This document shows, one piece after another, positions 46,100 through 56,052 of a stretch of 64,000 bases of DNA. The translations under genes and the position numbers were made by a program. The stretch covers positions 62,001 through 126,000 of the forward strand of contig NZ_CYSB01000029.1 of NCBI RefSeq assembly GCF_001458255.1, read 5' to 3'. The stretch's first letter is position 1. Each line of letters opens with the position of its first letter. Origin of the DNA: Thalassovita autumnalis (GTDB lineage Bacteria; Pseudomonadota; Alphaproteobacteria; Rhodobacterales; Rhodobacteraceae). A model generated the notes under the pieces. The model searched no databases and had not been told where the DNA came from. It saw nothing but the letters and a program-made list of their open reading frames with translations.

Positions 46100-48946
46100 T
46101 TATTCGGCCGCTTCGGCGTAGTCGTCCATCGGTGGGCAGGTGCAGACCAGATGGCGGTCGCCATGGGCGTTGTCGACGCGGTTGACCGGCGGCCAGTATT
46201 TGTCCACGCGGAAGGCACCGGCCGGGTAACAGCCCTGTTCACGGCTGTAGGGGCGATTCCATTCACCCACCAGATCCTCAACAGTGTGGGGCGCGCGTTT
46301 CAGCGGGTTGTTTTCCGCATCAATGTCACCTTTTTCCACCGCCTCAATCTCGGCCCGGATCGACAGCATGGCATCGCAGAACCGGTCAATCTCAGCTTTT
46401 GTTTCCGATTCCGTCGGCTCCACCATCAGGGTGCCGGCCACTGGCCAGCTCATGGTGGGGGCGTGGAAGCCGTTGTCGATCAGACGTTTGGCGATATCGT
46501 CCACGGTGATATTGGCGCTGTCGGCAAAGGGACGGGTGTCCACGATACATTCATGCGCCACACGGCCGGTTGGCCCTTTGTAGAGCACCTCAAACGCACC
46601 TTCGAGGCGTTTGGCGATATAGTTCGCAGACAGGATCGCCACACGGGTGGCCTGCGTCAGACCGCTGTCGCCCATCATCAGGCAATAGGCCCAGGAGATC
46701 GCCAGGATCGAAGCCGAACCGTAAGGCGCTGCCGAAACAGGACCTTCGGTGCCCCCGGTTTCCGGGTGGCCGGGCAGGTGTGGAACCAGATGCGACTTTA
46801 CGCCAATCGGACCCATGCCGGGGCCGCCACCGCCATGGGGAATGGCGAAGGTCTTGTGCAGGTTCAGGTGGCTCACGTCGCCGCCCAGATCGCCGGGACG
46901 GCTGAGGCCGACCATCGCGTTCATATTGGCGCCATCGATATAGACCTGACCGCCGTGATCATGGGTGATCTGGCAGACCTCTTTCACGGTTTCCTCAAAC
47001 ACACCGTGGGTCGAGGGGTAGGTGATCATGCAGCCTGCGAGGTTCTCACCGTGCTGTTCCGCCTTGGCGCGGAAATCGTCCAGATCAATGTCGCCATTTT
47101 CCAGCGATTTCACCGGAACCACTTTCCAGCCCACCATCTGGGCCGACGCCGGGTTGGTGCCGTGGGCCGACATCGGGATCAGGCAGACGTTACGGTGGCC
47201 CTGATCGTTGGCGCGGTGGTAGGCGGCGATGGTCAAAAGACCAGCGTATTCGCCCTGCGCGCCCGAGTTCGGCTGCATCGAGAAGTCATCGTAGCCGCAG
47301 ATTTCGCACAGTTTGTCGGACAGGTCCGACATCATCTCAGCATACCCTGCCGCCTGATCCAGCGGCACAAACGGGTGCAGATCCGACAGTTCCGGCCAGC
47401 TGATCGGCATCATCTCTGCCGCCGCGTTCAGCTTCATGGTGCAGGAGCCCAGCGGGATCATCGCACGGTCCAGCGCCAGATCGCGGTCCGCCAGACGACG
47501 CATGTAACGCATCATCTCGGTCTCGGCCCGGTTCATGTGGAAAATCGGGTGGGTCAGAATGTCCGAGTTGCGCAGCGCGTGATCGGGCAGACGCCATTCA
47601 CCGGGCTGATCGTCCTTGCGACTGATGCCAAAGGCGCGCCAGACCGCTTCGATGGTGGCGGGCACAACGGCTTCGTCAATGGTGATGCCAACCTTGGTGT
47701 CGCCGACGGGGCGCAGGTTGATGCCTTCGTCCACAGCCGATTTCAGCACGGCCTTTTGCAGCGGGCCCACTTCGACGGTCACAGTGTCAAAGAAATCCTT
47801 CGGCTCGACCGCAAAACCGGCTTCTTCCAGACCTTTGACCAGACGCACCGTCTTGCGGTGGATCTTCTGCGCGATGGCTTTCAGACCGGCCGGCCCGTGG
47901 AACACGGCATACATCGAGGCCATCACCGCCAGCAGGGCCTGCGCGGTACAGACGTTCGATGTCGCTTTTTCGCGGCGGATGTGCTGTTCGCGGGTCTGCA
48001 GCGCCAGGCGGTAGGCGCGGTTGCCGCGGGCATCGATCGAGACACCAACCAGACGGCCGGGCATCGAGCGTTTGAACTTGTCGTTACAGGCCATGTAGGC
48101 GGCGTGCGGACCACCGTAGCCCAGTGGCACACCAAAGCGCTGGGTCGAACCCACAGCAATGTCGGCGCCCATTGCGCCCGGCTCTTTCAGCAGAACCAGC
48201 GCCATCGGGTCAGCGATCACGATGCCGATGGCCTTGTTTTCATGCAGTGCGGCCATTTCGGCGGTGAAGTCGCGCACGTGGCCATAGGTGCCGGGGTACT
48301 GGAAGATCGCGCCAAAGACAGCGGTGGCGTCCAGATCTTCAGGCGCACCAACGATCACCTCAATACCCAGCGGCGCGGCGCGGGTCTGCATCACGGCGAT
48401 GTTCTGCGGGTGGCAGTTTTCATCGACAAAGAAGGCTTTGGATTTCGACTTCGACACACGCTCGGCCATGGTCATGGCTTCGGCGGCGGCGGTGGATTCA
48501 TCGAGCAGCGAGGCGTTAGCGATCTCCAGACCGGTGAGATCGGAAATCATCGTCTGGTAGTTCAACAGCGCCTCAAGACGGCCCTGTGAAATCTCAGGCT
48601 GATAAGGGGTGTAGGCGGTATACCATGCCGGGTTTTCCAGAATGTTGCGCTGGATGGCGGGCGGGGTCACGGTGCCATGGTAGCCCATGCCGATCAGGCT
48701 GGTCAGAACCTTGTTCTTGCCAGCGACCTCTTTCATCCGGGCCAGCATCTGACGCTCGGACAGCGCCTTGCCGAAGCCCAGCGGCTCCTCCTGGCGGATC
48801 AGGGCCGGAACAGTGTCATCAATCAGGGCCTCAAGGCTGTCGGCACCGACGGTTTGCAGCATCTCAGCCATTTCTTCAGGCGAGGGCCCGATGTGACGGC
48901 GGTTGGCAAAATCGTAGGGCAAATAGTCGGTTGGCTGGAACGGCAT
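46100..48946 (-). CDS. gcvP: glycine dehydrogenase (decarboxylating), P protein
   Basis: PLP enzyme that decarboxylates glycine and passes the aminomethyl group to lipoyl-GcvH. The 948 residues are the fused homodimeric type. The PLP lysine is in [30 protein letters not shown] equivalent appears as [17 protein letters not shown]; the N-terminus has [10 protein letters not shown]. Start at MPFQPTDY, preceded by AAGGAG. Third gene of gcvT-gcvH-gcvP, separated from gcvH by 157 bp holding three hairpins. Confidence 0.96.
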   Translation of the reverse strand: MPFQPTDYLPYDFANRRHIGPSPEEMAEMLQTVGADSLEALIDDTVPALIRQEEPLGFGKALSERQMLARMKEVAGKNKVLTSLIGMGYHGTVTPPAIQRNILENPAWYTAYTPYQPEISQGRLEALLNYQTMISDLTGLEIANASLLDESTAAAEAMTMAERVSKSKSKAFFVDENCHPQNIAVMQTRAAPLGIEVIVGAPEDLDATAVFGAIFQYPGTYGHVRDFTAEMAALHENKAIGIVIADPMALVLLKEPGAMGADIAVGSTQRFGVPLGYGGPHAAYMACNDKFKRSMPGRLVGVSIDARGNRAYRLALQTREQHIRREKATSNVCTAQALLAVMASMYAVFHGPAGLKAIAQKIHRKTVRLVKGLEEAGFAVEPKDFFDTVTVEVGPLQKAVLKSAVDEGINLRPVGDTKVGITIDEAVVPATIEAVWRAFGISRKDDQPGEWRLPDHALRNSDILTHPIFHMNRAETEMMRYMRRLADRDLALDRAMIPLGSCTMKLNAAAEMMPISWPELSDLHPFVPLDQAAGYAEMMSDLSDKLCEICGYDDFSMQPNSGAQGEYAGLLTIAAYHRANDQGHRNVCLIPMSAHGTNPASAQMVGWKVVPVKSLENGDIDLDDFRAKAEQHGENLAGCMITYPSTHGVFEETVKEVCQITHDHGGQVYIDGANMNAMVGLSRPGDLGGDVSHLNLHKTFAIPHGGGGPGMGPIGVKSHLVPHLPGHPETGGTEGPVSAAPYGSASILAISWAYCLMMGDSGLTQATRVAILSANYIAKRLEGAFEVLYKGPTGRVAHECIVDTRPFADSANITVDDIAKRLIDNGFHAPTMSWPVAGTLMVEPTESETKAEIDRFCDAMLSIRAEIEAVEKGDIDAENNPLKRAPHTVEDLVGEWNRPYSREQGCYPAGAFRVDKYWPPVNRVDNAHGDRHLVCTCPPMDDYAEAAE

Positions 48947-48984
48947 CCCAAGCTCCTTATCGCGCGATATGTGGTCGTTGTGGC

Positions 48985-49058
48985 GGCAGCGTCGCTGCCG
49001 GGAGGCACCGCGCCCCTCCCCGTCTGGGGCGCGGTACAAGGGGCGCCATGCAGCGCCC
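48985..49058 (-). other. three consecutive perfect hairpins between gcvH and gcvP
   Basis: GGCAGCG/CGCTGCC (48985-48999), ACCGCGCCCC/GGGGCGCGGT (49007-49035, 10 bp) and GGGCGC/GCGCCC (49041-49058). None has a U-tract on either strand. They probably influence mRNA processing or stability between the small gcvH and the long gcvP message. Confidence 0.6.
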
Positions 49059-49103
49059 GAGGTGTCAGCCCGTCAGCAGCGCTGCGCAGGCTTAACGTTT
49101 GGT

Positions 49104-49463
49104 TTACTCAACCAGCGCTTTGTAGGCGGCTTCATCCATGTAGTCGTTGATGACCGAGGCATCTTCGACCTTCACCTTGAAGAACCAAGCTTCGCCGGTG
49201 GGGTCTTCGTTCACTTTGCCCGGCTCATCTTCCAGGGCTTCGTTCACTTCGACGATTTCACCGTCAACCGGGGCCACAATGTCCGAGGCAGCTTTCACGG
49301 ATTCGATCACAACGATCTCATCGCCTTTTTCCACTTCGGTGCCGACTTCGGGCAGCTCAACGAACACAACATCGCCCAGCGAGGTCGAGGCGTGCTCGGT
49401 GATGCCTACGGTGATGATGTTGCCGTCGGCCTTCAGCCACTCGTGATCTTCGGTATATTTCAT
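49104..49463 (-). CDS. gcvH: glycine cleavage system H protein
   Basis: Lipoyl carrier of the glycine cleavage complex. The 119 residues include the lipoylation Lys in [11 protein letters not shown] (about residue 60) and the N-terminal KYTEDHEWL and [13 protein letters not shown] signatures. GAAGGA precedes the ATG. It sits 29 bp after gcvT. Confidence 0.96.
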   Translation of the reverse strand: MKYTEDHEWLKADGNIITVGITEHASTSLGDVVFVELPEVGTEVEKGDEIVVIESVKAASDIVAPVDGEIVEVNEALEDEPGKVNEDPTGEAWFFKVKVEDASVINDYMDEAAYKALVE

Positions 49464-49492
49464 GTCTGGATCCTTCCCTGCAGAGATCTGGA

Positions 49493-50617
49493 TTATCGTT
49501 TGAATTGCGCAGCCACGAAGGGCAGCGCGACAACTTCCACGGCCATACGTTTACCACGTACATCGCCGTAAAGAACTGTTCCGGTGTCGGCGTTTTCGGT
49601 TGCGACATAGCCCATCGCAACGGGGCCTTCGACCGAGGGGCCAAAGCCGCCCGAGGTCACTTTGCCGATCGGCGCGCCACCGTTGTCGGTGGCGTAAAGT
49701 TCAACACCTTCGCGCATCGGGGCGCGGGTCTGGGGTTTCAGGCCAACACGGGCACGCGGGGCGCCGTTTTCCAGCTCGGCCAGAATACGTTCGGCGCCGG
49801 GGAAGCCGCCTTCGCGGTCGCCGCCGGTGCGGCGGATTTTCTGGATGCCCCAGGTCAGCGCGGCCTCAACTGGGCTGGTGGTTTCGTCAATGTCATGACC
49901 GTAAAGGCACATGCCGCCCTCAAGGCGCAGGCTGTCACGGGCACCAAGGCCGATGGGCAGAACACGTTCGTCCGCGAGGAGGGCGCGCGCCAGACCTTCG
50001 GCGGCGTCATTCGGAACAGAGATTTCATAGCCGTCTTCGCCGGTGTAGCCCGAACGCGAGATCCAGCATTCCGCACCGTTCAGATCATAGATGCCGACAT
50101 CCATGAATTTCATATCCGCCACAGCCGGGTTCAGCGCCGCCAGCGCCGCCTCAGCCGCCGGGCCTTGCAGAGCCAAGAGGGCGCGATCGTCGATCACTTC
50201 AACCGCAACGCCTTCGGGCAGACCGTTTTGCATCAGGGCGATGTCCTGATCTTTACAGGCGGCGTTCACCACAACGAAGATATGATCGCCCCGGTTGGCA
50301 AACATCAGATCGTCTAGAATGCCACCCTGATCGTTGGTGAAGAACCCGTAGCGCTGACGGTTCTCTTTCAGGCCTGCCACATTTACCGGGATCAGCGCCT
50401 CAAGCGCCAGCGCGGCCTCTTCGTAGGAAGAGCCGCGCAGGATCACCTGTCCCATGTGCGAGACGTCAAACAGACCAGCCTGGCTGCGGGTGTGCAGGTG
50501 TTCCTTCATCACACCGGCGGGGTATTGCACCGGCATCTCATAGCCTGCGAACGGCACCATCTTGCCGCCCAGTTCACGATGCAATGCATCCAGGGTGAGG
50601 GATTTCAGTTCGGACAT
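49493..50617 (-). CDS. gcvT: aminomethyltransferase, T protein
   Basis: Transfers the methylene group from aminomethyl-lipoyl-GcvH to tetrahydrofolate, releasing ammonia. The protein has 374 residues. [22 protein letters not shown] and the folate-site segment [13 protein letters not shown] are visible. First gene after the glycine riboswitch; GGGAGG ribosome site. With GlyA it links glycine, serine and one-carbon units. Confidence 0.96.
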   Translation of the reverse strand: MSELKSLTLDALHRELGGKMVPFAGYEMPVQYPAGVMKEHLHTRSQAGLFDVSHMGQVILRGSSYEEAALALEALIPVNVAGLKENRQRYGFFTNDQGGILDDLMFANRGDHIFVVVNAACKDQDIALMQNGLPEGVAVEVIDDRALLALQGPAAEAALAALNPAVADMKFMDVGIYDLNGAECWISRSGYTGEDGYEISVPNDAAEGLARALLADERVLPIGLGARDSLRLEGGMCLYGHDIDETTSPVEAALTWGIQKIRRTGGDREGGFPGAERILAELENGAPRARVGLKPQTRAPMREGVELYATDNGGAPIGKVTSGGFGPSVEGPVAMGYVATENADTGTVLYGDVRGKRMAVEVVALPFVAAQFKR

Positions 50618-50702
50618 GTCGCCTCCCAGCTGTCGCTCAACCGGGTCGGAATTTGAAACTCCCCGTCCGGCATCATTCAGACGCAGCGAAGCCGCGCCAC
50701 TG

Positions 50703-50860
50703 ATGCCCCCTCTGTCACGGTGCCTGAGATCGTTATCCCTTCGGCGGACGCGTTTTCGCGCCTCTCTCCAGAGTAGTCAGCCCTGATCGGTCCCTTTGGC
50801 CTGAGAGTTTCCGGGGCGGTTGCTCCTTCGGCACTGGCACGCGGCCAGTTCTCCCGATCA
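50703..50860 (-). ncRNA. tandem glycine riboswitch (gcvT motif)
   Basis: On the minus strand upstream of gcvT. Aptamer 1 (about 50860-50781) has GATCGGGAGAAC, the conserved GCCGAAGGAGCAA, and AAACTCTCAGGCCAAAGGGA ending in CCGATC. Aptamer 2 (about 50774-50703) has CTCTGGAGAGAGGC, GCCGAAGGGATAACGATC, then CTCAGGCACCGTGACAGAGG. The two aptamers and short linker are the classical architecture; glycine binding turns on gcv expression. The roughly 85 bp to the gcvT ATG form the expression platform. Confidence 0.93.
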
Positions 50861-50924
50861 GTTGACAGGGTGATTATCCTAGTCGGATTTTCAGAGCAAG
50901 GGTCTCAATGCGACAGATTGCCGA

Positions 50925-51371
50925 TCAGGCGCGACAAGTTGCGGGGCTGAGGATCTCCAGCAGGCGGTCATTGCCGCAAACCAGCGAATCCAATGAGACC
51001 TGATCGAGGTGGGCAAAAAACGCCTCGGCCGCATCGGCCAGGGCCAACCGCAGGCGGCAGGCCTCGGTCAGGGGACAGGTGTTATCAACGTCGGCAAAAC
51101 ACTCGGCCAGCGGCACCGAGGCCTCCAGCGAGCGAAACACATCGCCGATGTGAATTTCGGTTGCGGGGCGGCCCAGCATTAACCCGCCATTGCGACCCCG
51201 TTGCGTGCGCAGGAAGCCCAGCTGACCCAATTGGTTGATGACCTGCGCCAAATGGTTTTCCGAGGCATTGCACCTTTCGGCGATTTCCGATTTTGTCACC
51301 AAGCGGCCGTCATTGGCGGCGCAAAACATCAGAATACGGATCGCAATGTTGGTTCGTTTGGTAACACGCAT
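50925..51371 (-). CDS. Rrf2 family regulator, NsrR-like with three cysteines
   Basis: A 148-residue winged-helix protein. The N-terminus MRVTKRTNIAIRILMFCAANDGRLVTKSEIAERCNASENHLAQVINQL is the Rrf2 DNA-binding domain with wing RTQRGRNGGLML. Cys91, Cys99 and Cys105 (ECFADVDNTCPLTEACRL) fit an Fe-S cluster as in NsrR, which senses nitric oxide. No NO-detoxifying gene is adjacent, so the target is unknown. Divergent from the GGCT-like gene with a 91-bp shared intergenic region. Start at MRVTK; the frame is open upstream. Confidence 0.88.
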   Translation of the reverse strand: MRVTKRTNIAIRILMFCAANDGRLVTKSEIAERCNASENHLAQVINQLGQLGFLRTQRGRNGGLMLGRPATEIHIGDVFRSLEASVPLAECFADVDNTCPLTEACRLRLALADAAEAFFAHLDQVSLDSLVCGNDRLLEILSPATCRA

Positions 51372-51462
51372 GTTCTTGCCCTTACAGCAGCTGAGGCCTG
51401 CACCATGCACCTCACAGGCCTGTGAGGGATTGATATGGATCAAGATTGGGGTGATTTCCTGC

Positions 51463-52083
51463 ATGGCAAATGCATTTTTCTTTGGCTACGGCTCCCTCGT
51501 GAACCGAAAAACCCACGTCTATGAGGATGCCCACCGCGCCAAAGTGCAGGGCTGGCGGCGGGCCTGGCGCCACACTTCGCTGCGCCCGATTGCCTTTCTG
51601 ACCGGGGTGCCCGCGCCCGGCAGCGCCATTGAAGGGCTGATTGCCGGCGTGCCGGGCAATGACTGGGCGGCGCTGGACGAACGCGAATTTGCCTATGACC
51701 GGGTGGCGCTGACGGAAACGCTGGATCATCCGCTGCCGGCGCGTCCGGATGTGGCGATTTATGCGATCCCTGAGGGCAAACATGGCGCCCCGGACCGGCG
51801 TCACCCGGTTCTGCTCAGCTACCTTGATGTGGTGGCTCAGGGATACTTGCAGGAATTTGGCGCAGACGGCGTTGCTGACTTCTTTGCCACCACAGATGGC
51901 TGGGACGCGCCGATCCTTGATGACCGCGCCGCGCCTTACTACCCCCGCCATCAGGTGCTGAGTGCAAAAGAGCGCAGTCTGGTGGATCAGATGCTGGTGC
52001 AGGTCGGGGCCACACCGATGCATCTGGAGGGCACCGAACTGGCGGACTTTGAAGCCGCCCTGCAGTTTGGCGGCCGCAGCTGA
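51463..52083 (+). CDS. gamma-glutamylcyclotransferase-like protein
   Basis: A 206-residue protein with the GGCT fold opening FFFGYGSLVNRKTH (YGSL motif) and a conserved internal ALDEREFAYDRVAL with the Glu expected at the active site. Bacterial members act on gamma-glutamyl peptides or glutathione, or are uncharacterised. Divergent from the Rrf2 gene; a joint redox/nitrosative role is possible but unproven. Confidence 0.8.
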   Translation: MANAFFFGYGSLVNRKTHVYEDAHRAKVQGWRRAWRHTSLRPIAFLTGVPAPGSAIEGLIAGVPGNDWAALDEREFAYDRVALTETLDHPLPARPDVAIYAIPEGKHGAPDRRHPVLLSYLDVVAQGYLQEFGADGVADFFATTDGWDAPILDDRAAPYYPRHQVLSAKERSLVDQMLVQVGATPMHLEGTELADFEAALQFGGRS

Positions 52084-52408
52084 GGATCTGCGTCTCAATT
52101 AAGCGCTAAAACCACGCATTCCCCGCCCCGTCTTAGGGCCGGGGCTGCGATAAAATCCCCCCAAGACGTGAACAATTCGGTCAATTTCCCGCTTTTGTTC
52201 CGCAAATTTCGCCCCAATACCCCCTAAAGAGAGCCCCTCCCCTCCGTTTTGACGGGGTTAAATGGGGCCGTTTCCGGCCGTTCTTCATACTGGGAAAAAC
52301 GATCCAACGCTGCCGCTTAGGGTCACATGTATTTTTGTAACGTTTCACGAGGGCTTTTTACCAATGACGCAGATCGGACAACTAGAGAAAGCTCTCGAAG
52401 GGGGAAAC
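52084..52408. other. 325-bp non-coding stretch before the CBS gene
   Basis: I see no gene on either strand with a ribosome site. It contains a GGGGC-type hairpin near 52121-52146, C/T-rich runs near 52195-52260, and the palindromic AAGCGCTAAA at 52101-52110. The frame of the CBS gene is open back to 52262 (alternative ATG at 52364), so part may be translated. Confidence 0.55.
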
Positions 52409-52867
52409 ATGAAGAAACTAAGAACCGTCTCGCAGATTATTCGCAAACGTCGCCTTTTCTGTGTGTCGCCCGACGACATGGCCCGTCAGGCCTGTAAAAT
52501 CATGACAAACCGCAAACTGGGCGCGCTGCCGGTCATTGATGACAACGGCACCCTGATTGGCGTGATTTCCGAGCGTGACATCGTGCGCCGCTGCATTGGT
52601 GGCAAACGCAAAACCGTACGCACTCCGATCCGTGAGGTGATGACCCCGGATCCCATCGTTGCCAAATCCGATGACACCATCGTGGTGGCCATCGCGGTGA
52701 TGATGCAGAACCAGATCCGTAACCTTCCGGTTGTTGAAAACGGTGTGGTCATTGGCATGATCTGCATGCGCGAAGTGGTGACCGAGCTGTCGACCCTGGC
52801 CGTGCAGAACTTTGGCCTGGCTGGCATCGTTCAAGACACTGAACTGCAGGTCGCTGAGCGCGTCTGA
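52409..52867 (+). CDS. CBS-domain pair protein
   Basis: A 152-residue protein with two CBS domains: CVSPDDMARQACKIMTNRKLGALPVIDDNGTLIGVISERDIVR (about 17-60) and VMTPDPIVAKSDDTIVVAIAVMMQNQIRNLPVVENGVVIGMICMREVV (about 70-125). CBS pairs bind adenosyl nucleotides and sense energy status. The start MKKLRTVSQ follows AAGGGGG; MTQIGQ 15 codons earlier (52364) is the alternative. A bidirectional terminator follows. Confidence 0.88.
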   Translation: MKKLRTVSQIIRKRRLFCVSPDDMARQACKIMTNRKLGALPVIDDNGTLIGVISERDIVRRCIGGKRKTVRTPIREVMTPDPIVAKSDDTIVVAIAVMMQNQIRNLPVVENGVVIGMICMREVVTELSTLAVQNFGLAGIVQDTELQVAERV

Positions 52868-52920
52868 TCCGATTTAGCGCTACGGGGCACTTCCCCCCAC
52901 CTCGCCTTGTGGCCGCAAAG

Positions 52921-52954
52921 AAAAACCCCCGCGATGCAGATCGCGGGGGTTTTG
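52921..52954. terminator. bidirectional terminator between the CBS gene and gltX
   Basis: AAAACCCCCGCGA and TCGCGGGGGTTTT pair around TGCAGA. Both strands end in T-runs, so it serves both convergent genes. Confidence 0.92.
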
Positions 52955-52977
52955 CGTTTCTTTGATCTGTGGGCGCG

Positions 52978-54303
52978 TTAGCCGCGCGCCTTGACCACCT
53001 GCAGCAGCGGCATCACATCGCCCATGTCGGGACCGTGGCCCTGACCGGTCAGCGCCTTGCGCAGCGGCATGAACAGACCTTTGCCTTTGCGGCCTGTGGC
53101 CTCTTTCACGGCCATGGTCCAGCTTTTCCAGGTGTCACCGTCAAACGGGCCCTCAGGTAGCAGTTTCATCGCTTCGGCAATGAACGCCTTGTCCTCATCC
53201 GCGATCTCAGGCTCTGCGCCTTCGCTGAACAGGGTCCACCAGCCTTTGAGGTCTGCGCGCACGGTGATGTTGTCACGGGTCACGGTCCAGAACTGTTCAG
53301 CCAGATCTGCAGGCACACCGATTTCGGCAATCTCATCCTTCACCGCGTCAAACGGCAGGGTCTGCAGATAATGCCCGGTCAGCGGGAACAGGTCCTGCAC
53401 ATCAAACTTGGTCGGCGCCGAGCCGAACTTGTTGATGTCAAAGCCTTCTGCCAACTCCTCCATCGAAGACCGCAGTTCCACCGGATCAGAGGAGCCCAGA
53501 CGCGCCATCTGGCTCAGCAGCGCCAGCGGCTCCACGCCCTGTTCGCGCAGATCCTTGATCGCCAATGTGCCCAGACGTTTTGACAGCGCCTCACCCTGTG
53601 GGCCGGTCAGCAGCGAATGGTGGGCAAAGGCCGGAACCGTGCCGCCCAGCGCCTGGATCATCTGGATTTGGGTCGCGGTGTTGGTCACATGGTCGGAGCC
53701 ACGCACAACATTGGTCACGCCCATTTCGGTGTCATCCACGATCGAGGCAATGGTGTAGAGCACCTGACCATCAGCCCGGATCAGCACCGGATCAGACACC
53801 GAGGCCGCATCAATGGAGATGTCGCCCAAAACACCATCGGTCCATTCAATCCGCTGGTGGTCCAGCTTGAACCGCCAAACGCCATCGCCACGCTCCGCGC
53901 GCAGGGCATCTTTTTCGGCCTCCGACAGGGCCAATGCGGCGCGGTCATAGACCGGCGGCTTGCCCATGTTCAGCTGTTTCTTGCGTTTCAGGTCCAGCTC
54001 GGTCGGGGTTTCAAACGCCTCATAGAACCGGCCCATCTCACGCAGCTTGTCAGCCGCTTCGGCATAGCGGTCCAGACGCAGCGACTGGCGCTCCATCACG
54101 TCCCACTCCAGCCCCAGCCATTCCAGATCCCGTTGGATCTGGTCGACATACTCTTCCTTCGACCGCTCCGGGTCGGTGTCATCGATGCGCAGAATGAACT
54201 TGCCGCCCGCCTTTTTGGCGATCAGATAGTTCATCAGCGCGGTACGCAGGTTGCCGACATGGATGTAGCCTGTCGGCGAAGGGGCAAAACGGGTAACGGT
54301 CAT
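52978..54303 (-). CDS. gltX: glutamyl-tRNA synthetase
   Basis: Charges tRNA-Glu (and possibly tRNA-Gln, as alphaproteobacteria often have two gltX genes). The 441 residues carry the HIGH-type motif FAPSPTGYIHVGN and the KMSKS-type motif ALSKRLGTLAI. Start MTVTRFAPSPT is preceded by AGGAGATCACG, better than an ATG eight codons upstream. Confidence 0.95.
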   Translation of the reverse strand: MTVTRFAPSPTGYIHVGNLRTALMNYLIAKKAGGKFILRIDDTDPERSKEEYVDQIQRDLEWLGLEWDVMERQSLRLDRYAEAADKLREMGRFYEAFETPTELDLKRKKQLNMGKPPVYDRAALALSEAEKDALRAERGDGVWRFKLDHQRIEWTDGVLGDISIDAASVSDPVLIRADGQVLYTIASIVDDTEMGVTNVVRGSDHVTNTATQIQMIQALGGTVPAFAHHSLLTGPQGEALSKRLGTLAIKDLREQGVEPLALLSQMARLGSSDPVELRSSMEELAEGFDINKFGSAPTKFDVQDLFPLTGHYLQTLPFDAVKDEIAEIGVPADLAEQFWTVTRDNITVRADLKGWWTLFSEGAEPEIADEDKAFIAEAMKLLPEGPFDGDTWKSWTMAVKEATGRKGKGLFMPLRKALTGQGHGPDMGDVMPLLQVVKARG

Positions 54304-54482
54304 CGTGATCTCCTGTTGCTGGGCCACATGTCACAGGTTGTGCGATTTGTCCAGTTGGGGCTGCGTTTCCAAGGGGTCCGTGCCGATTATCACGAAAGCG
54401 TGAAAGCGCGAGACTATTGCGCCGCGCCGCCTACCCTCCTGAGCCATTGATCTTGACCCGCTGATCTGTGGAGGAACCCCGA

Positions 54483-55415
54483 ATGCCCCTGACGTCCCCG
54501 TTACTTTCGCGCCGCCATCTGTTGTTGGCCGGCGCTGCCCTGCCCATCGCAGGTGCGCTGACCCCGTCCCCTGCTTTTGCCGCGGCTGAAATGCTGGGGG
54601 CCGCAACGCCCAAATTCAACCGTTTCAAACTGGGCGAGATGGAGGTCACCACCCTCCTGGCCGGCACCCGCACCGTGGAAGAACCGCAAAAGATCTTTGG
54701 CATGAATGTCAGTGCCGATGATTTTGCCAAAGCCTCGGACATGGCGAATATCCCCACCGATAAGGCGCAGTTCTTCTTTACCCCCACCATCGTCAACACC
54801 GGCAGTGAGCTGGTTCTGTTTGACACCGGCCTCAATGGCGCGGGCATCGCTGCCGCGGTGACAGCGGCAGGCTACACGCCGGATCAGGTAGATGTGGTGG
54901 TGATCACCCATATGCATGGCGATCATATCGGTGGCCTGCTGACCGATGGCACCGCCACCTTCCCCAATGCCCGCTACGTGACCGGATCGGCTGAATTTGA
55001 CCATTGGGCCGGGGCTGAAAACGAACGCTTCGAAGGCAACGTGCGCCCGTTGGCCGAACAGATGGCGATGATCGGCGATGGCGACAGCCCGGCCTCAGGC
55101 ATCACCGCGATGGCAGCCTTTGGCCATACGCCGGGCCATATGACCTATATGCTGGATTCCGGTGGCAAACAGTTGCTGATCGCGGCGGATTTTGCCAACC
55201 ACTATGTGTGGTCGCTGGGCTATCCCGATTGGGAGGTGCGTTTTGACATGGACAAAGCCGCCGCTGCCCGGACCCGCCGCAAGGTGCTGTCGATGCTGGC
55301 CGCAGACCGCGTGCCCTTCATCGGCTATCACATGCCTTTCCCCGGCATGGGCTATGTCGAAACCCGCGGCGACGGCTTCCACTACACCGCGGCCAGCTAT
55401 CAACACATGCTCTGA
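54483..55415 (+). CDS. Tat-exported metallo-beta-lactamase-fold hydrolase
   Basis: A 310-residue protein. The N-terminus LSRRHLLLAGAALPIAGALTPSPAFA is a Tat signal (SRRHLLL) with an Ala-x-Ala site. The zinc motif is THMHGDHIGGLL; further ligands are in GHTPGHMTYML and IAADFANHY. Similar to periplasmic quorum-quenching lactonase/AhlD-like or arylsulfatase-like MBL proteins; substrate unknown. Strong TGGAGGAA site. Confidence 0.88.
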   Translation: MPLTSPLLSRRHLLLAGAALPIAGALTPSPAFAAAEMLGAATPKFNRFKLGEMEVTTLLAGTRTVEEPQKIFGMNVSADDFAKASDMANIPTDKAQFFFTPTIVNTGSELVLFDTGLNGAGIAAAVTAAGYTPDQVDVVVITHMHGDHIGGLLTDGTATFPNARYVTGSAEFDHWAGAENERFEGNVRPLAEQMAMIGDGDSPASGITAMAAFGHTPGHMTYMLDSGGKQLLIAADFANHYVWSLGYPDWEVRFDMDKAAAARTRRKVLSMLAADRVPFIGYHMPFPGMGYVETRGDGFHYTAASYQHML

Positions 55416-55422
55416 TAGGTGC

Positions 55423-55848
55423 TCACGCAGGCTGGACCGGCCAGATCCGGTCCAGATCCTGCAATCCAGCGTGGATCAATTCCGCCAGAACCTCCAGATC
55501 AATGTCCGCCAGCTTATTCACATAAAGGCAGGATTTGCCCAGTTTATGTTTGCCCAACCGGCCGAGGATCTCTGCGTATTCCTGATACCCCGGCATGATG
55601 TAGATCGACAGGTTCGCCTTGCGCGGACTGAACCCGGTGGCCAGGAAATCACCCTCGCGCCCGGATTTGTAGCGATAGTAATAGCGGCCATAGCCAATGA
55701 TCGACGGCCCCCACATGATGGGCGGGAATCCGGTGACGCGCTGGAACAGGTCCAGCAGAACCAAGCCATCCTCACGCCGTTTCACAGGTTCCACAGTCGC
55801 TAGAAAATCACGCGGGTTCAGGTCATGGGGTTGGGTTTTATTGGCCAT
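55423..55848 (-). CDS. DUF1801 family protein
   Basis: A 141-residue protein. MWGPSIIGYGRYYYRYKSGREGDFLATGFSPRKANLSIYIMPGY is the DUF1801 core, a YdhG-like fold of unknown function. Convergent with the MBL gene with 7 bp between stops. Confidence 0.82.
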   Translation of the reverse strand: MANKTQPHDLNPRDFLATVEPVKRREDGLVLLDLFQRVTGFPPIMWGPSIIGYGRYYYRYKSGREGDFLATGFSPRKANLSIYIMPGYQEYAEILGRLGKHKLGKSCLYVNKLADIDLEVLAELIHAGLQDLDRIWPVQPA

Positions 55849-55919
55849 ATCCCATGCTGGCGCAGAGACATACGGGGATCAAGCCACTTGCCCCCTGCTG
55901 CAGGATGGGGGAGCGCAGT

Positions 55920-55942
55920 GAGTATTTTTGGCAAGATGAAAA
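55920..55942. repeat. GAGTATTTTTGGCAAGATGA motif
   Basis: A 20-bp motif followed by AAAGCGCTTTT, in the gap between nadE and DUF1801. I recall this string recurring between genes in many Rhodobacteraceae genomes; it appears once here. An accompanying perfect hairpin GCGCCCC/GGGGCGC is at 56013-56031, near the nadE end. Confidence 0.4.
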
Positions 55943-56052
55943 GCGCTTTTCACCTGCCCCGAAAACTCCCGCCGGAGGCACCCCGAGGGCCGCAGGGCCC
56001 GAGACATCCAGCGCGCCCCGATCAGGGGCGCACAATTTGAATACGGGATAAA

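Noticed and set aside
52099-52110. TTAAGCGCTAAA as a third LacI-type operator
   Set aside because: It is less symmetric than the maeB sites and lies over 260 bp before the CBS gene; I treat it as chance without further support.
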